64,000 nt of DNA from Peptoniphilus pacaensis (GTDB lineage Bacteria; Bacillota; Clostridia; Tissierellales; Peptoniphilaceae): assembly GCF_900088125.1 (NCBI RefSeq), contig NZ_FLQT01000003.1, forward strand, positions 1,115,071 to 1,179,070. Reading direction: 5' to 3'. The notes beneath the pieces are model-generated. The model did not search any database, was not told the origin of the DNA, and saw only the letters and a list, made by a program, of their open reading frames with translations. The stretch's first letter is position 1, and every line of letters begins with the position of its first letter. Both the position numbers and the translations under genes were made by a program. Below are positions 1 to 8,105 of this stretch, piece by piece.

Positions 1-2
1 TA

Positions 3-608
3 AAATCCACGGTGTCCATTCTCAAACCACACGAACACGATGTGGAAGTGAACAGTATCATGGATATTATCCCTATGTCTACAAAAGTACTTGGCAAACT
101 CGGTGATGGTGTCACGCACACCTTTACCGGTTGCTATGTACTCCTTACCGGTGTCGACGAAGACGGTCGCCAAATCGGGGAATTCGGATCCAGCGAAGGT
201 AATCTGCAAGAGCAGCTCTACCTCGGTAGACGCGGAACCCCCGGAGAAGACGACTTCATCATTCACATCGACGTCCTGGTCAAAGGCGGCCAACCCTTTA
301 GCCGCGAACTTGCGAATGCAGCCTTCCAAGTAGCCGAGGACTATATTGCGAAAGTTCGTAAAATGATGAAGGACTTAAACGGCGGCAAAGCCGACGAATC
401 ACATGATTACTATGATATCGAACGCAAAGACGGACTGAAGGTCGTGCTCTTGAAACAAGTGGCCGGCCAAGGCGCCATGTACGACAATATGATCTTCCCC
501 TCGGAGCCCTCCGGTTTCGACGGACTTTCGGTCATTGATATGTACAATATGCCTGTCTATCTGACGCCGAACGAATATCGAGACGGTGCCATTCGCGCAC
601 TGGTATAA
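3..608 (+). CDS. prdD: PrdD-like proline reductase cluster protein, 5' end cut by the window
   Basis: The reading frame is open to the left edge, so the GTG at 12 is probably internal and roughly the first 50 residues lie outside the window. The visible 200 residues carry the segment VEVNSIMDIIPMSTKVLG, then a conserved stretch with EFGSSEGNL and LGRRGTPGEDD, and end in VYLTPNEYRDG. From memory these match PrdD, a protein encoded beside the selenoenzyme D-proline reductase (PrdA/PrdB) and related to part of the PrdA proprotein. Proline reductase cleaves D-proline to 5-aminovalerate as a Stickland electron sink; the exact job of PrdD is not settled. The neighbours, a selenocysteine tRNA and proline racemase, agree. 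PrdE or the matching part of PrdA is the main alternative. Confidence 0.72.
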   Translation, partial: KSTVSILKPHEHDVEVNSIMDIIPMSTKVLGKLGDGVTHTFTGCYVLLTGVDEDGRQIGEFGSSEGNLQEQLYLGRRGTPGEDDFIIHIDVLVKGGQPFSRELANAAFQVAEDYIAKVRKMMKDLNGGKADESHDYYDIERKDGLKVVLLKQVAGQGAMYDNMIFPSEPSGFDGLSVIDMYNMPVYLTPNEYRDGAIRALV

Positions 609-623
609 AAATAAAATATAAGG

Positions 624-698
624 AAAAACCGAGGTCTTTGTAGATTCTTTGTCGGACATATGGTATGATACCTACAGGGGAAAACCTCGGTTTTTTAT
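624..698 (+). terminator. Long-loop intrinsic terminator after the prdD-like gene
   Basis: A 12-bp perfect inverted repeat (AAAAACCGAGGT at 624-635 with its complement at 684-695) ends in a T run. The loop is about 48 nt, unusually long for a terminator. It separates the prdD-like gene from the selenocysteine tRNA. A TATGAT at 663-668 inside the loop could be a promoter -10 for the tRNA, but I see no good -35. Confidence 0.6.
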
Positions 699-720
699 CC
701 TTATTTTAATCCAAATCCTT

Positions 721-818
721 GGGAGCAGCTAGGTGTCTGGTGTGCCTCGCGGTCTTCAAAACCGTTGTGAGAAGTTCGAAGCTTCTTAGGTGGGTTCGAT
801 TCCCACATGTTCCCGCCA
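721..818 (+). tRNA. selC: tRNA-Sec (anticodon TCA)
   Basis: A 98-nt tRNA with encoded CCA. The anticodon loop CTTCAAA carries TCA, which reads UGA. It has a long variable arm (GAGAAG/CTTCTT around TTCGAAG), a T arm GTGGG-TTCGATT-CCCAC, and an extended acceptor GGGAGCA paired with TGTTCCC. All are hallmarks of selenocysteine tRNA. It lies between the prdD-like gene and the proline racemase gene; proline reductase itself (PrdB) is a selenoprotein, so the placement suits its use. Confidence 0.95.
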
Positions 819-896
819 TTAATTGTTATTTTAATGGCGATAGGACTTATGGACGAGTTGGGAAAATGTTTTTACAATTGTAAGGAGGAACAAAAA

Positions 897-1904
897 ATGA
901 AATTTTCCAGAAGTATCCATGCCGTAGACTCTCATACCGCAGGCGAAGCAACTCGCGTTGTTGTCGGTGGCATTCCCAATATTCCGGGAAACAGCATGCC
1001 TGAAAAGAAAGAATACTTGGAAGAACACCTCGACTACTTGCGTACGGCTCTGATGCTCGAACCTCGTGGACACAACGATATGTTCGGCTCTATCCTTACA
1101 CAACCGACCAACGACGAAGCTGACTACGGTATTATCTTCATGGACGGCGGCGGATACTTAAACATGTGCGGTCACGGCACCATCGGCGCTATGTCCGTAG
1201 CCGTTGAAACCGGCATGATCCCCGCTGTAGAACCCGTTACCAAAGTTGTTCAAGAAGCACCGGCAGGTATCATTCGCGGCGAAGTCGAAGTCGAAGACGG
1301 ACACGCTAAAAAAGTTACCTTTACCAACGTTCCCGCTTTCTTGTACAAAGAAGACCAAGAAGTTGAACTTCCCGGTTACGGCAAGATCAAATTTGACATT
1401 TCCTTCGGCGGCAGCTTCTTTGCCATCGTAAAAGTCGACCAAATCGGCGTTACCATCGAACCGGAAAATGCTCAAGTATTGAACAAATTGGGTATGCAAC
1501 TTCGCGACATCATCAATAAAGAAATCAAAGTTCAACACCCTGAACTTCCCCATATCCATACCGTTGACTTAATCGAATGGTGGTCCGAAACCGACACACC
1601 GGGCGCAACCCTCAGAAACTGCGTCGTCTTTGGTCAAGGTCAAGTTGACAGATCTCCCTGTGGTACCGGTACCAGCGCTAAAATGGCTACCCTTTACAAA
1701 AAAGGCGAGCTGAAGATTGGCGAAGAATTCGTATACGAATCCATCCTCGGAACCTTGTTCTACGGCAAACTTCTCGAAGAAGCTAAAGTCGGCGACCTCG
1801 ACGCTGTTATCCCGCAAATTTCCGGTTCCGCTTGGATCACCGGCTTCAACCACTTCGTTATCGACGAAACTGACCCTGTAAAACACGGATTCATCCTCGG
1901 TTAA
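897..1904 (+). CDS. prdF: Proline racemase
   Basis: A 336-residue protein, the usual length for the family. It interconverts L- and D-proline in the cytoplasm, feeding D-proline reductase. The two catalytic cysteines that act as acid/base pair are visible: C91 in NMCGHGTIGA and C255 in DRSPCGTGTS. The N-terminal DSHTAGE motif is also present. The start is the ATG at 897, preceded by AAGGAGG. An upstream in-frame extension to 807 would run into tRNA-Sec and has no ribosome binding site. The gene is followed after 25 bases by a TauE/SafE permease gene. Alternative members of this fold (4-hydroxyproline epimerase, trans-3-hydroxyproline dehydratase) are less likely next to prd genes. Confidence 0.93.
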   Translation: MKFSRSIHAVDSHTAGEATRVVVGGIPNIPGNSMPEKKEYLEEHLDYLRTALMLEPRGHNDMFGSILTQPTNDEADYGIIFMDGGGYLNMCGHGTIGAMSVAVETGMIPAVEPVTKVVQEAPAGIIRGEVEVEDGHAKKVTFTNVPAFLYKEDQEVELPGYGKIKFDISFGGSFFAIVKVDQIGVTIEPENAQVLNKLGMQLRDIINKEIKVQHPELPHIHTVDLIEWWSETDTPGATLRNCVVFGQGQVDRSPCGTGTSAKMATLYKKGELKIGEEFVYESILGTLFYGKLLEEAKVGDLDAVIPQISGSAWITGFNHFVIDETDPVKHGFILG

Positions 1905-1929
1905 TCGCCAATAAAGATAGGAGTAGCTA

Positions 1930-2814
1930 ATGATTGTTAAATTACTATTAGGAGTATTGGGTGTTCTCACCCTTTACTTCGTATTCTTCTTCGTAAAAGA
2001 CGTTTCTGCCAACAAAGAAGCTATGGCCAATGAACAAGCCAGCTGGGGCAAATCTATTTTAATCGGTGCCTTCGTCAACTTCTTCGACACATTGGGTATC
2101 GGAAGTTTCGCACCCCTTACCGCACTTTTAGACTTCTTTAAACAATTAGACCACGACCGTTTATTGCCCGGTACCTTAAACGTATCCTGTACGATTCCCG
2201 TTTTGACGGAAGCTTTTATCTTCATTCAATCCGTTGAAGTTGAACCCGTGACCCTGTTCAGCATGGTTGCTGCAGCAGTCGTCGGCTCCTTCGTCGGATC
2301 CAGAACCGTATCCAAGCTCCCCGAAAACAAGGTACAATTGTACATGGGTATTGCCCTCTTAGTAACGGCAGCCCTCATGCTTTTAAGACAATTCGGTGCA
2401 TTAGATGCACTCGGAACCGGCAACGAAGCTATCGGCCTCAGCGGCGTCACCTTAGTTATCGCAGTCGTCGTCAACTTCTTCTTAGGCGCTCTTATGACCA
2501 TCGGCGTCGGCTTATACGCTCCCTGTATGGCCCTCGTTTACATGCTCGGTTTGAACCCCTTGGTTGCATTCCCGATCATGATGGCTTCCTGCGCAGGCTT
2601 AATGCCCGTAGCCAGTGCCGAATTTATTAAAGCCGGTGCATACGCTCGTAAATCAAGTATCGCCATTACCATCGGCGGTATCGTCGGTGTATTCATCGCA
2701 GCAAAATTCGTAACCGGACTTCCCATGAACGTATTGACCATCATCATTACCATCGTTGTAATCTACACGGCCATTACCTACATCAAAAAGTCCAAACAAA
2801 GCGCTGCTGCATAA
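1930..2814 (+). CDS. TauE/SafE family membrane permease
   Basis: 294 residues with about eight hydrophobic segments in two halves, the layout of the sulfite exporter TauE/SafE family of anion or small-organic-acid permeases. The N-terminal segment is a membrane helix, followed by NFFDTLGIGSFAPLTAL and, in the second half, a matching NFFLGALMTIGVGLYAPCMA, which looks like the internal repeat. The start ATG follows AGGAG. It lies 25 bases behind proline racemase and ahead of a clear terminator, so it is probably cotranscribed with it. The substrate cannot be read from sequence; export or uptake of a proline-fermentation compound is only an inference from position. Confidence 0.8.
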   Translation: MIVKLLLGVLGVLTLYFVFFFVKDVSANKEAMANEQASWGKSILIGAFVNFFDTLGIGSFAPLTALLDFFKQLDHDRLLPGTLNVSCTIPVLTEAFIFIQSVEVEPVTLFSMVAAAVVGSFVGSRTVSKLPENKVQLYMGIALLVTAALMLLRQFGALDALGTGNEAIGLSGVTLVIAVVVNFFLGALMTIGVGLYAPCMALVYMLGLNPLVAFPIMMASCAGLMPVASAEFIKAGAYARKSSIAITIGGIVGVFIAAKFVTGLPMNVLTIIITIVVIYTAITYIKKSKQSAAA

Positions 2815-2825
2815 TGCAAATAAAA

Positions 2826-2853
2826 AGACAGGTTTTCGGACCTGTCTTTTTTG
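2826..2853 (+). terminator. Intrinsic terminator closing the prd region
   Basis: GACAGG and CCTGTC arms around a GTTTTCGGA-type loop, followed by TTTTTTG. It lies 12 bases after the permease stop codon. Confidence 0.85.
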
Positions 2854-2950
2854 TATTTAGAAGACTTATCGTCGAAGGGGCGCGATTTGACAGAAAAGTA
2901 GGCCTCCAACGGAGGCCTGAGAAAAAAATTAAAAAAATGTCAAAAAGGGC

Positions 2951-2978
2951 TTAACATTGTTAAAAAAAAGTTTATAAT
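2951..2978 (+). promoter_or_regulatory. Promoter of the bcd-etf operon, with a possible Rex half-site
   Basis: TTAACA at 2951-2956 and TATAAT at 2973-2978 are separated by 16 bases. The spacer begins with TTGTTAA, which equals one half of the clostridial Rex operator (TTGTTAA-N4-TTAACAA). The second half is not well conserved, so Rex control is only a suggestion. A separate perfect hairpin AGGCCTCC-AAC-GGAGGCCT lies just upstream at 2902-2920. Confidence 0.5.
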
Positions 2979-3084
2979 GGAGTTAAGCGGTGGTCGAAGA
3001 CGCGTTTAAAAACAAACGGCCGCATCACGCACTGCCATGTACGCTGTTTTGAACAAATCTTGTCGATACAAGGGGGATTTGAAT

Positions 3085-4230
3085 ATGGATTTTATTATGG
3101 ATAAACAACATCTACTGTTGCGCCAACTCTATCGGGACTTTGCCGAAAAAGAAGTGGAGCCGGTCGCAGCAGAAATCGACGAAACATGCGAACCGCCCAT
3201 GGAAAATATTAAGAAGATGGCCAAAGCCGGCTTCTTCGGCGTTCCCTTCCCGAAGGAATACGGCGGCCAAGGCGGCGATTACTTAGCCTATGCCATGCTC
3301 GTAGAAGAGCTTTCGAAAAAATGTGCGACCACCGGCGTTATCGTCTCGGCCCACACATCCCTTTGCTGCGCACCGATTTTTGAAAACGGTACGGAAGAGC
3401 AAAAACAAAAATACTTACCCGACTTATTAAGCGGCAAGAAGATCGGCGCTTTCGGTTTAACGGAACCCAATGCCGGTACCGATGCATCCGGTCAACAAAC
3501 CGTAGCTGTTTTAGACGGCGACGAATGGGTCTTAAACGGCACCAAGATCTTTATCACCAACTCGGGCTTCGCCGATGTCTTTATCATCATCGCCATTACG
3601 GATCGTGAAGCCAAAGGCACCCGCGGCATTTCCGCCTTTATCGTCGATCGCGACGCACCGGGCTTCCGCGTCGGTGAACCGGAAAACAAAATGGGTATCC
3701 GCGCATCGTCCACTTGCGAATTGATTATGGAAGACTGCCGCATCCCCAAGGAAAACCTTTTGGGTAAAGAAGGCAAGGGCTTCGCTCTGGCTATGAAGAC
3801 CTTAGACGGCGGCCGCGTCGGCATCGCAGCCCAAGCGGCAGGCATCGCTCAAGGCGCCATCGACGAAGCGGTTAAATACACGAAGGAAAGAAAGCAATTC
3901 GGTCGTCGAATTTCTCAATTCCAAAACACGCAATTTACCTTGGCCAATATGCAAACCAAGGCCGATGCGGCTAGACTCATGGTTTACCGCGCAGCCGATA
4001 CCAAGGGACATCATCTGCCTTACGGCCACTACGCCGCCATGGCAAAACTCTTTGCCGCCGAAACGGCATCGGAAGTAACGAACAGAGCCGTTCAACTCCT
4101 CGGCGGATACGGCTTTATTAAAGACTATCCCGTCGAACGGATGATGCGCGATGCAAAGATCACCGAAATCTATGAAGGTACGTCGGAAGTTATGCGCATG
4201 GTCATTGCCGGCTGGATGGGTGTCAATTAA
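3085..4230 (+). CDS. bcd: Short-chain acyl-CoA dehydrogenase (butyryl-CoA dehydrogenase type)
   Basis: 381 residues, the normal length. This flavoenzyme interconverts enoyl-CoA and acyl-CoA; in clostridia the butyryl-CoA form works with EtfAB. The family signature GLTEPNAGTDASG is near residue 125, and the C-terminal IYEGTSEVMRMVIAGW contains the catalytic glutamate region near residue 365. The start ATG at 3085 is preceded by AGGGGG and reads MDFIMDKQHLLLRQ; the open frame reaches 3037, but without a ribosome binding site. EtfB and etfA follow directly, which supports the butyryl-CoA assignment. Substrate chain length is not provable by eye. Confidence 0.88.
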   Translation: MDFIMDKQHLLLRQLYRDFAEKEVEPVAAEIDETCEPPMENIKKMAKAGFFGVPFPKEYGGQGGDYLAYAMLVEELSKKCATTGVIVSAHTSLCCAPIFENGTEEQKQKYLPDLLSGKKIGAFGLTEPNAGTDASGQQTVAVLDGDEWVLNGTKIFITNSGFADVFIIIAITDREAKGTRGISAFIVDRDAPGFRVGEPENKMGIRASSTCELIMEDCRIPKENLLGKEGKGFALAMKTLDGGRVGIAAQAAGIAQGAIDEAVKYTKERKQFGRRISQFQNTQFTLANMQTKADAARLMVYRAADTKGHHLPYGHYAAMAKLFAAETASEVTNRAVQLLGGYGFIKDYPVERMMRDAKITEIYEGTSEVMRMVIAGWMGVN

Positions 4231-4245
4231 GAGGAGGCGTATATC

Positions 4246-5043
4246 ATGAAAATTATAGTCTGTGCAAAACAGGTACCGGATACGACGGAAGTCCGTTTGG
4301 ATCCGAAGACGAATACATTGATCAGAGAAGGCGTGCCCAGCATCATCAACCCCGACGACAAGGCCGCCATCGAAATGGCTCTGCGCATTAAAGACGAACA
4401 TGAAGGCACCACGGTCACCGTGCTCTCCATGGGACCGCCGCAAGCGGAAGATGCTCTGCGCGAAGCCTTGGCCATGGGCGCTGATGAAGCCATTCTGCTC
4501 ACGGACCGCGCATTCGGCGGCGCCGACACCTGGGCTACCAGCCAAACCATTGCCGCCGGTCTGAAAACCGTCGGCGACTACGACTTAATCCTCGCCGGCC
4601 GCCAAGCTATTGACGGCGACACGGCGCAAGTCGGTCCCCAAATCGCAGAACACTTAGGTCTGCCCCAAGTTTCCTACGCCGAAGACTTAAAAGTCGTCGA
4701 CGAAAACACGCTTCACGTCAAACGGCAATTTGAAGATCGCTACCATCTCATCGAAGTCAAGACACCCTGTGTCATTACCGCCTTGGCCGAACTCGCCGAA
4801 CCCCGTTACATGACAGTACACGGCGTTTACGATGCATACGCCAAAGACGTCACCGTTTGGCACCTAGACGATGTCAAAGACAATGTCGATTTAGCCAACT
4901 TAGGTCTGAAGGGCTCCCCGACAAAGGTTAAAAAATCCGAAGCCAAACAAGGCAAGGGCGCCGGTATCGTGCTGAAAGACCTCTCGGCCGACGAAGCGGC
5001 ACGAGCCATCGTCTCCAAGTTGGAAGAAAAGTACTTGATTTAA
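4246..5043 (+). CDS. etfB: Electron transfer flavoprotein beta subunit
   Basis: 265 residues. The N-terminus MKIIVCAKQVPDTTEV and the block LAGRQAIDGDTAQVGP are characteristic of EtfB. With EtfA it accepts electrons for or from acyl-CoA dehydrogenase; in anaerobes the Bcd-Etf complex can bifurcate electrons from NADH to crotonyl-CoA and ferredoxin. A GAGGAGG ribosome binding site precedes the start, 15 bases after the dehydrogenase stop codon. Operon order bcd-etfB-etfA supports the bifurcating or butyrate-type group, though bifurcation itself is inferred. Confidence 0.93.
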   Translation: MKIIVCAKQVPDTTEVRLDPKTNTLIREGVPSIINPDDKAAIEMALRIKDEHEGTTVTVLSMGPPQAEDALREALAMGADEAILLTDRAFGGADTWATSQTIAAGLKTVGDYDLILAGRQAIDGDTAQVGPQIAEHLGLPQVSYAEDLKVVDENTLHVKRQFEDRYHLIEVKTPCVITALAELAEPRYMTVHGVYDAYAKDVTVWHLDDVKDNVDLANLGLKGSPTKVKKSEAKQGKGAGIVLKDLSADEAARAIVSKLEEKYLI

Positions 5044-5071
5044 CATTGGCCAAACAAGGAGCGTGAAATAA

Positions 5072-6082
5072 ATGAGTAAAAATGTATTTGTTATCGCCGA
5101 ACAGCGCGACGGAGAACTGCAAAAAGTATCCACGGAACTTTTAGGCAAGGCGCGGGAACTGGCCGACGACCTGGGCCAAGAAGTTTACGCCGTCTTATTG
5201 GGCGAAAACATTAAAGACAAAGCCGACGTATTAATTCATCATGGTGCCGACAAAGTCATCGTCGTGGAACATCCCCTGTTAAAAGAATACGTCACCGAAC
5301 CCTACGCTAAATCCATTTATACCATCGTCAAGAAATACGATCCGGAAATCGTGCTCTACGGCGCAACCTCCATCGGTCGCGACCTGGCCCCCCGCTTGGC
5401 CGCACGGATTCACACCGGTCTTACCGCAGACTGTACGGGCCTTGAAATCGACGAAGAATCCAAACTTCTGCGCATGACCCGTCCCGCATTCGGCGGCAAC
5501 TTAATGGCCACCATTATTTGCGAAGACTTCCGTCCCCAAATGGCCACCGTTCGCCCCGGCGTTATGACCCCCCTCGCCAACGACAGCAGCCGCAAAGGCG
5601 AAGTCATCATGGAAGATGTGGGCTTAACGGATGCCGACATGAACGTCAAGATTCTCGAAGTCGCTAAAGACGACAAGAAGAAATTGGATATTACCGAAGC
5701 CAACGTCCTCGTATCCGGCGGCCGCGGCATCGGCGGACCGGAAGGTTTCGACCTGCTGCAAGAACTGGCCGACGTCATGGAAGGGGAAGTATCCACCTCC
5801 CGCGCCACCGTCGATGCAGGCTGGATCGAAAAAGACCGTCAAGTCGGTCAAACGGGTAAGACCGTTCGCCCCGACATCTACTTCGCCATCGGTATTTCCG
5901 GCGCCATCCAACACTTGGCAGGCATGGAAGAATCGGGCCTCATTATCGCCATCAACAAAAACGACGGCGCGCCCATCTTCGAAGTGGCTGACTTGGGCAT
6001 CGTCGGCGATTTGAACAAAATCGTTCCGAAGCTCATCGAAGAATACAAAAAAGCCAAAGCCGCCAAAGCGGAAATCAACTAA
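5072..6082 (+). CDS. etfA: Electron transfer flavoprotein alpha subunit
   Basis: 336 residues. The C-terminal FAD-binding region is clear: VSGGRGIGGPEGFDLL, then SRATVDAGWIEKDRQVGQTG and YFAIGISGAIQHLAGM, ending with INKNDGAPIFEVADLGIVGD. It pairs with EtfB from the preceding gene, 28 bases away, and is translated from AAGGAG. The terminator that follows closes the three-gene operon. Confidence 0.94.
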   Translation: MSKNVFVIAEQRDGELQKVSTELLGKARELADDLGQEVYAVLLGENIKDKADVLIHHGADKVIVVEHPLLKEYVTEPYAKSIYTIVKKYDPEIVLYGATSIGRDLAPRLAARIHTGLTADCTGLEIDEESKLLRMTRPAFGGNLMATIICEDFRPQMATVRPGVMTPLANDSSRKGEVIMEDVGLTDADMNVKILEVAKDDKKKLDITEANVLVSGGRGIGGPEGFDLLQELADVMEGEVSTSRATVDAGWIEKDRQVGQTGKTVRPDIYFAIGISGAIQHLAGMEESGLIIAINKNDGAPIFEVADLGIVGDLNKIVPKLIEEYKKAKAAKAEIN

Positions 6083-6093
6083 ACAAAGCAAAG

Positions 6094-6121
6094 AATCGGC
6101 TCCGCCTGGGGCCGATTTTTC
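6094..6121 (+). terminator. Terminator after etfA
   Basis: AATCGGC and GCCGATT arms around TCCGCCTGGG, followed by TTTTTC, 12 bases after the etfA stop codon. Confidence 0.85.
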
Positions 6122-6235
6122 ATTGCGGAGAAAAAGAACAGGGCGTATTTAAGGCGGGATCGAACCTTTTCATCGCAGCTCTTTCAAAAAACGGGTATAA
6201 TAGAGTGGCAATTCAAAGAAAAAGAGGAAAAGAAA

Positions 6236-7198
6236 TTGAAAATAAAACACATCCTGATCCTGTTCGCAGCCCTGGGAATCGCCGTCATATCCTGCGGCGC
6301 TGCCCCTCGGAAAAACGCGGGGAGAACCCCTCGCGCCAAGGCCCGGGCCACGGTAACATACCGTCACCGAGGTGCGAGACGCAAGGCGAAGCGTCGCCTG
6401 AAAAAACGCCCGTGCCGGCGAAGAATAAAAAAAGCCGCGAGAAAGCAGCCGAGGGAGGCGAAGGGCCCTTCCTTTTCCAATATGGCCAAGGCGGAAGACA
6501 AAAAATACGTGGAAGCACGATTGAAGTCATCGCTCAGCGCCGAAAATGTGGACCGACTCATGGCCCTCGTCGACGATTACAACGGCACCGCCGCCCCCTA
6601 CCTCACGGCGGACTTTTCGAAAAGCGGCATCCCAACCTACGACGTGGGCAAAATCACGGAAGCCCAATCGAAAAAGCCCATGAACTACCCCAACACCAAT
6701 TGCCGCATCACCACCTATCTTCTGCTAAAAGACGATATGAAAGTGAGTGAAGACATAGAAGAAGATGGCGAGCTCCTCTTTATGGATAAAGAGGCCCTGA
6801 GCCGCGGAGGCATTTTAAACGAAAAAGAAACGGCGGATTTCATTCGCCTCTTCAGCCGCGTCAAGACCGACGGGAGCAAAGACCCCGCCCATCAGGGCAA
6901 GATCATGGAAAAATTTCTGTCCCAAATGACCTTTTCGGACAAAGCCTCCATGGTGTCCGTGGTGCTTCACGACAATCTCGACGGCAATTACCTGTTTATC
7001 GGCCACGTCGGCGTCCTGGTAAAAGACGGCAGCGGCTACCTTTTTGTGGAAAAAATTTCCTTCGAAGAGCCCTACCAGGCCATTCGCTTTCAAAACAAAG
7101 AGGCGTGCTACGGCTACCTGAAAAATAAATACAAAGACTACACCGATCCCAATGTGGCGCCGCCCTTTATTATGGAAAACAATCGCTACGTAGGCTGA
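6236..7198 (+). CDS. DUF4300 family lipoprotein with an odd arginine-rich linker
   Basis: 320 residues from a TTG start after GAGGAAAAG. It begins with a lipoprotein signal peptide ending in VISC (cysteine about residue 20). The C-terminal two thirds match what I know of DUF4300: YPNTNCRITTYLLLKDDM, LLFMDKEAL, LFSRVKTD, DKASMVSVVLHD, YLFIGHVGVLVKDG and the end PPFIMENNRY. Function is unknown; the family is exported and membrane-anchored. The segment of about 55 residues behind the lipobox (roughly 6300-6470) is extremely rich in arginine and lysine. The +2 frame there reads as a more ordinary Pro/Glu/Lys linker, so a pair of compensating frameshifts is possible. A TATAAT at 6196-6201 is a likely -10. 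Confidence 0.78.
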   Translation: MKIKHILILFAALGIAVISCGAAPRKNAGRTPRAKARATVTYRHRGARRKAKRRLKKRPCRRRIKKAARKQPREAKGPSFSNMAKAEDKKYVEARLKSSLSAENVDRLMALVDDYNGTAAPYLTADFSKSGIPTYDVGKITEAQSKKPMNYPNTNCRITTYLLLKDDMKVSEDIEEDGELLFMDKEALSRGGILNEKETADFIRLFSRVKTDGSKDPAHQGKIMEKFLSQMTFSDKASMVSVVLHDNLDGNYLFIGHVGVLVKDGSGYLFVEKISFEEPYQAIRFQNKEACYGYLKNKYKDYTDPNVAPPFIMENNRYVG

Positions 7199-7258
7199 TG
7201 TAACAAATGATACGGTGCCGGTTTCAAAAATAAGCTATCCTTAAAGCAGGTGATAGAA

Positions 7259-7630
7259 ATGCATGCAATAAAAATCAAAAGAGCCTACGAAAAGGCGGAA
7301 CCCGACGACGGAGCGCGCATCCTCGTTGACCGCTATTGGCCGCGCGGCGTGAGAAAAGAAGATGCGGCCCTCGACTCTTGGGCAAAAGAAGTGTGCCCGT
7401 CCACCGGGCTCAGAAAATGGTTCGACCACCGGGACGATCGCTTTTCGGTTTTTGCCGAAAAATACCGGGAAGAACTTGAGGTATCGAAGGCGGCGACAGC
7501 GTGGCGCGATGAAATCATAAAACGATTGAACCGCGGCCCCGTCACTCTCGTTTACGGCGCCAAGAGCGAAGAGACGAATCACGCCCGCGTCTTAAAAGCA
7601 TGGATAGAAGAAGCATTAAATAAAGAGTAG
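7259..7630 (+). CDS. DUF488 family protein
   Basis: 123 residues. The motif ILVDRYWPRGVRKE near the start, then WAKEVCPSTGLRKWFDH and the C-terminal VTLVYGAKSEETNHARVL, are typical of DUF488, small cytoplasmic proteins of unknown biochemical role. I chose the ATG at 7259 because AGGTGA lies five bases upstream; the GTG at 7250 overlaps that site. It sits between the DUF4300 gene and the remains of a cupin gene, which begins six bases after its stop codon. Confidence 0.85.
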   Translation: MHAIKIKRAYEKAEPDDGARILVDRYWPRGVRKEDAALDSWAKEVCPSTGLRKWFDHRDDRFSVFAEKYREELEVSKAATAWRDEIIKRLNRGPVTLVYGAKSEETNHARVLKAWIEEALNKE

Positions 7631-7635
7631 GAACG

Positions 7636-7957
7636 ATGAATTTCGTATGTCACGGCGGCGACGTCGCCACATTAAAAGAACTGATCAATTACGAAGAAAA
7701 GACCGTGGCGAAGAAAGAAATCGCATCCAATGGGAGCGTGAGACTGATCCTGGTGGCCTTTGACGACGATGATGCATAATTCCTCACCGCGCCACGCCGA
7801 CGCCCTTCTCGCCGTCTCAGAAGGCGAGGCCGCCGTCGACTACGAAAGGGCGGAGCGCAAAGGAAGGGCCGGGGACATGATTTGCTTTGATAAAGAGGGT
7901 CTCCATTCCGTAAAGGCATTGGGTAAAATGAAGACGGCCCCCATGCTCATGACGTAA
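7636..7957 (+). pseudogene. Cupin-domain protein broken by a one-base frameshift
   Basis: The first piece (7636-7779, 47 codons) reads MNFVCHGGDVATLKEL through VRLILVAFDDDDA and stops at TAA. The second piece continues in the next frame from about 7772, reading HADALLAVSEGEAAVDY and then AGDMICFDKEGLHSVKAL to 7957. Together they make one small single-domain cupin of roughly 105 residues, with the usual GEA and AGD-loop features. A single-base difference near 7770-7785 would restore the frame. It may be a real mutation or a sequencing error. Histidine metal ligands in the break region are not clear. Confidence 0.72.
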
Positions 7958-7975
7958 AGAACAAATAAAATGGAC

Positions 7976-8004
7976 TTGCAAGAATCGTAAAACCTTGGTA
8001 TACT
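7976..8004 (+). promoter_or_regulatory. Promoter of tRNA-Val
   Basis: TTGCAA (7976-7981) and TATACT (7999-8004) with a 17-base spacer, ending 22 bases before the tRNA. Confidence 0.7.
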
Positions 8005-8025
8005 ATTTATTGTTATAAATGGTAT

Positions 8026-8101
8026 GGAGAGTTAGCTCAGTTGGTAGAGCACTACGTTGACATCGTAGGGGTCGCTGGTTCAAGTCCAGTACTGTCCACC
8101 A
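8026..8101 (+). tRNA. tRNA-Val (anticodon GAC)
   Basis: A 76-nt cloverleaf with encoded CCA. The anticodon stem-loop is CTACG-TTGACAT-CGTAG, so the anticodon is GAC. The D arm is GCTC/GAGC and the T arm GCTGG-TTCAAGT-CCAGT. The acceptor stem GGAGAGT/ACTGTCC has a G4:G69 mismatch (8029 against 8094), where C69 would be expected. It is followed at once by a terminator. Confidence 0.93.
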
Positions 8102-8105
8102 AGGG

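Noticed and set aside
807-896. N-terminal extension of proline racemase
   Set aside because: It overlaps the 3' end of tRNA-Sec and lacks a ribosome site; the ATG at 897 has AAGGAGG and gives the usual protein length.
6205-6750. Open frame of 181 codons on the plus strand
   Set aside because: Overlaps the DUF4300 gene in another frame. Only its middle part looks like real linker sequence, which is reported as a possible frameshift rather than a gene.
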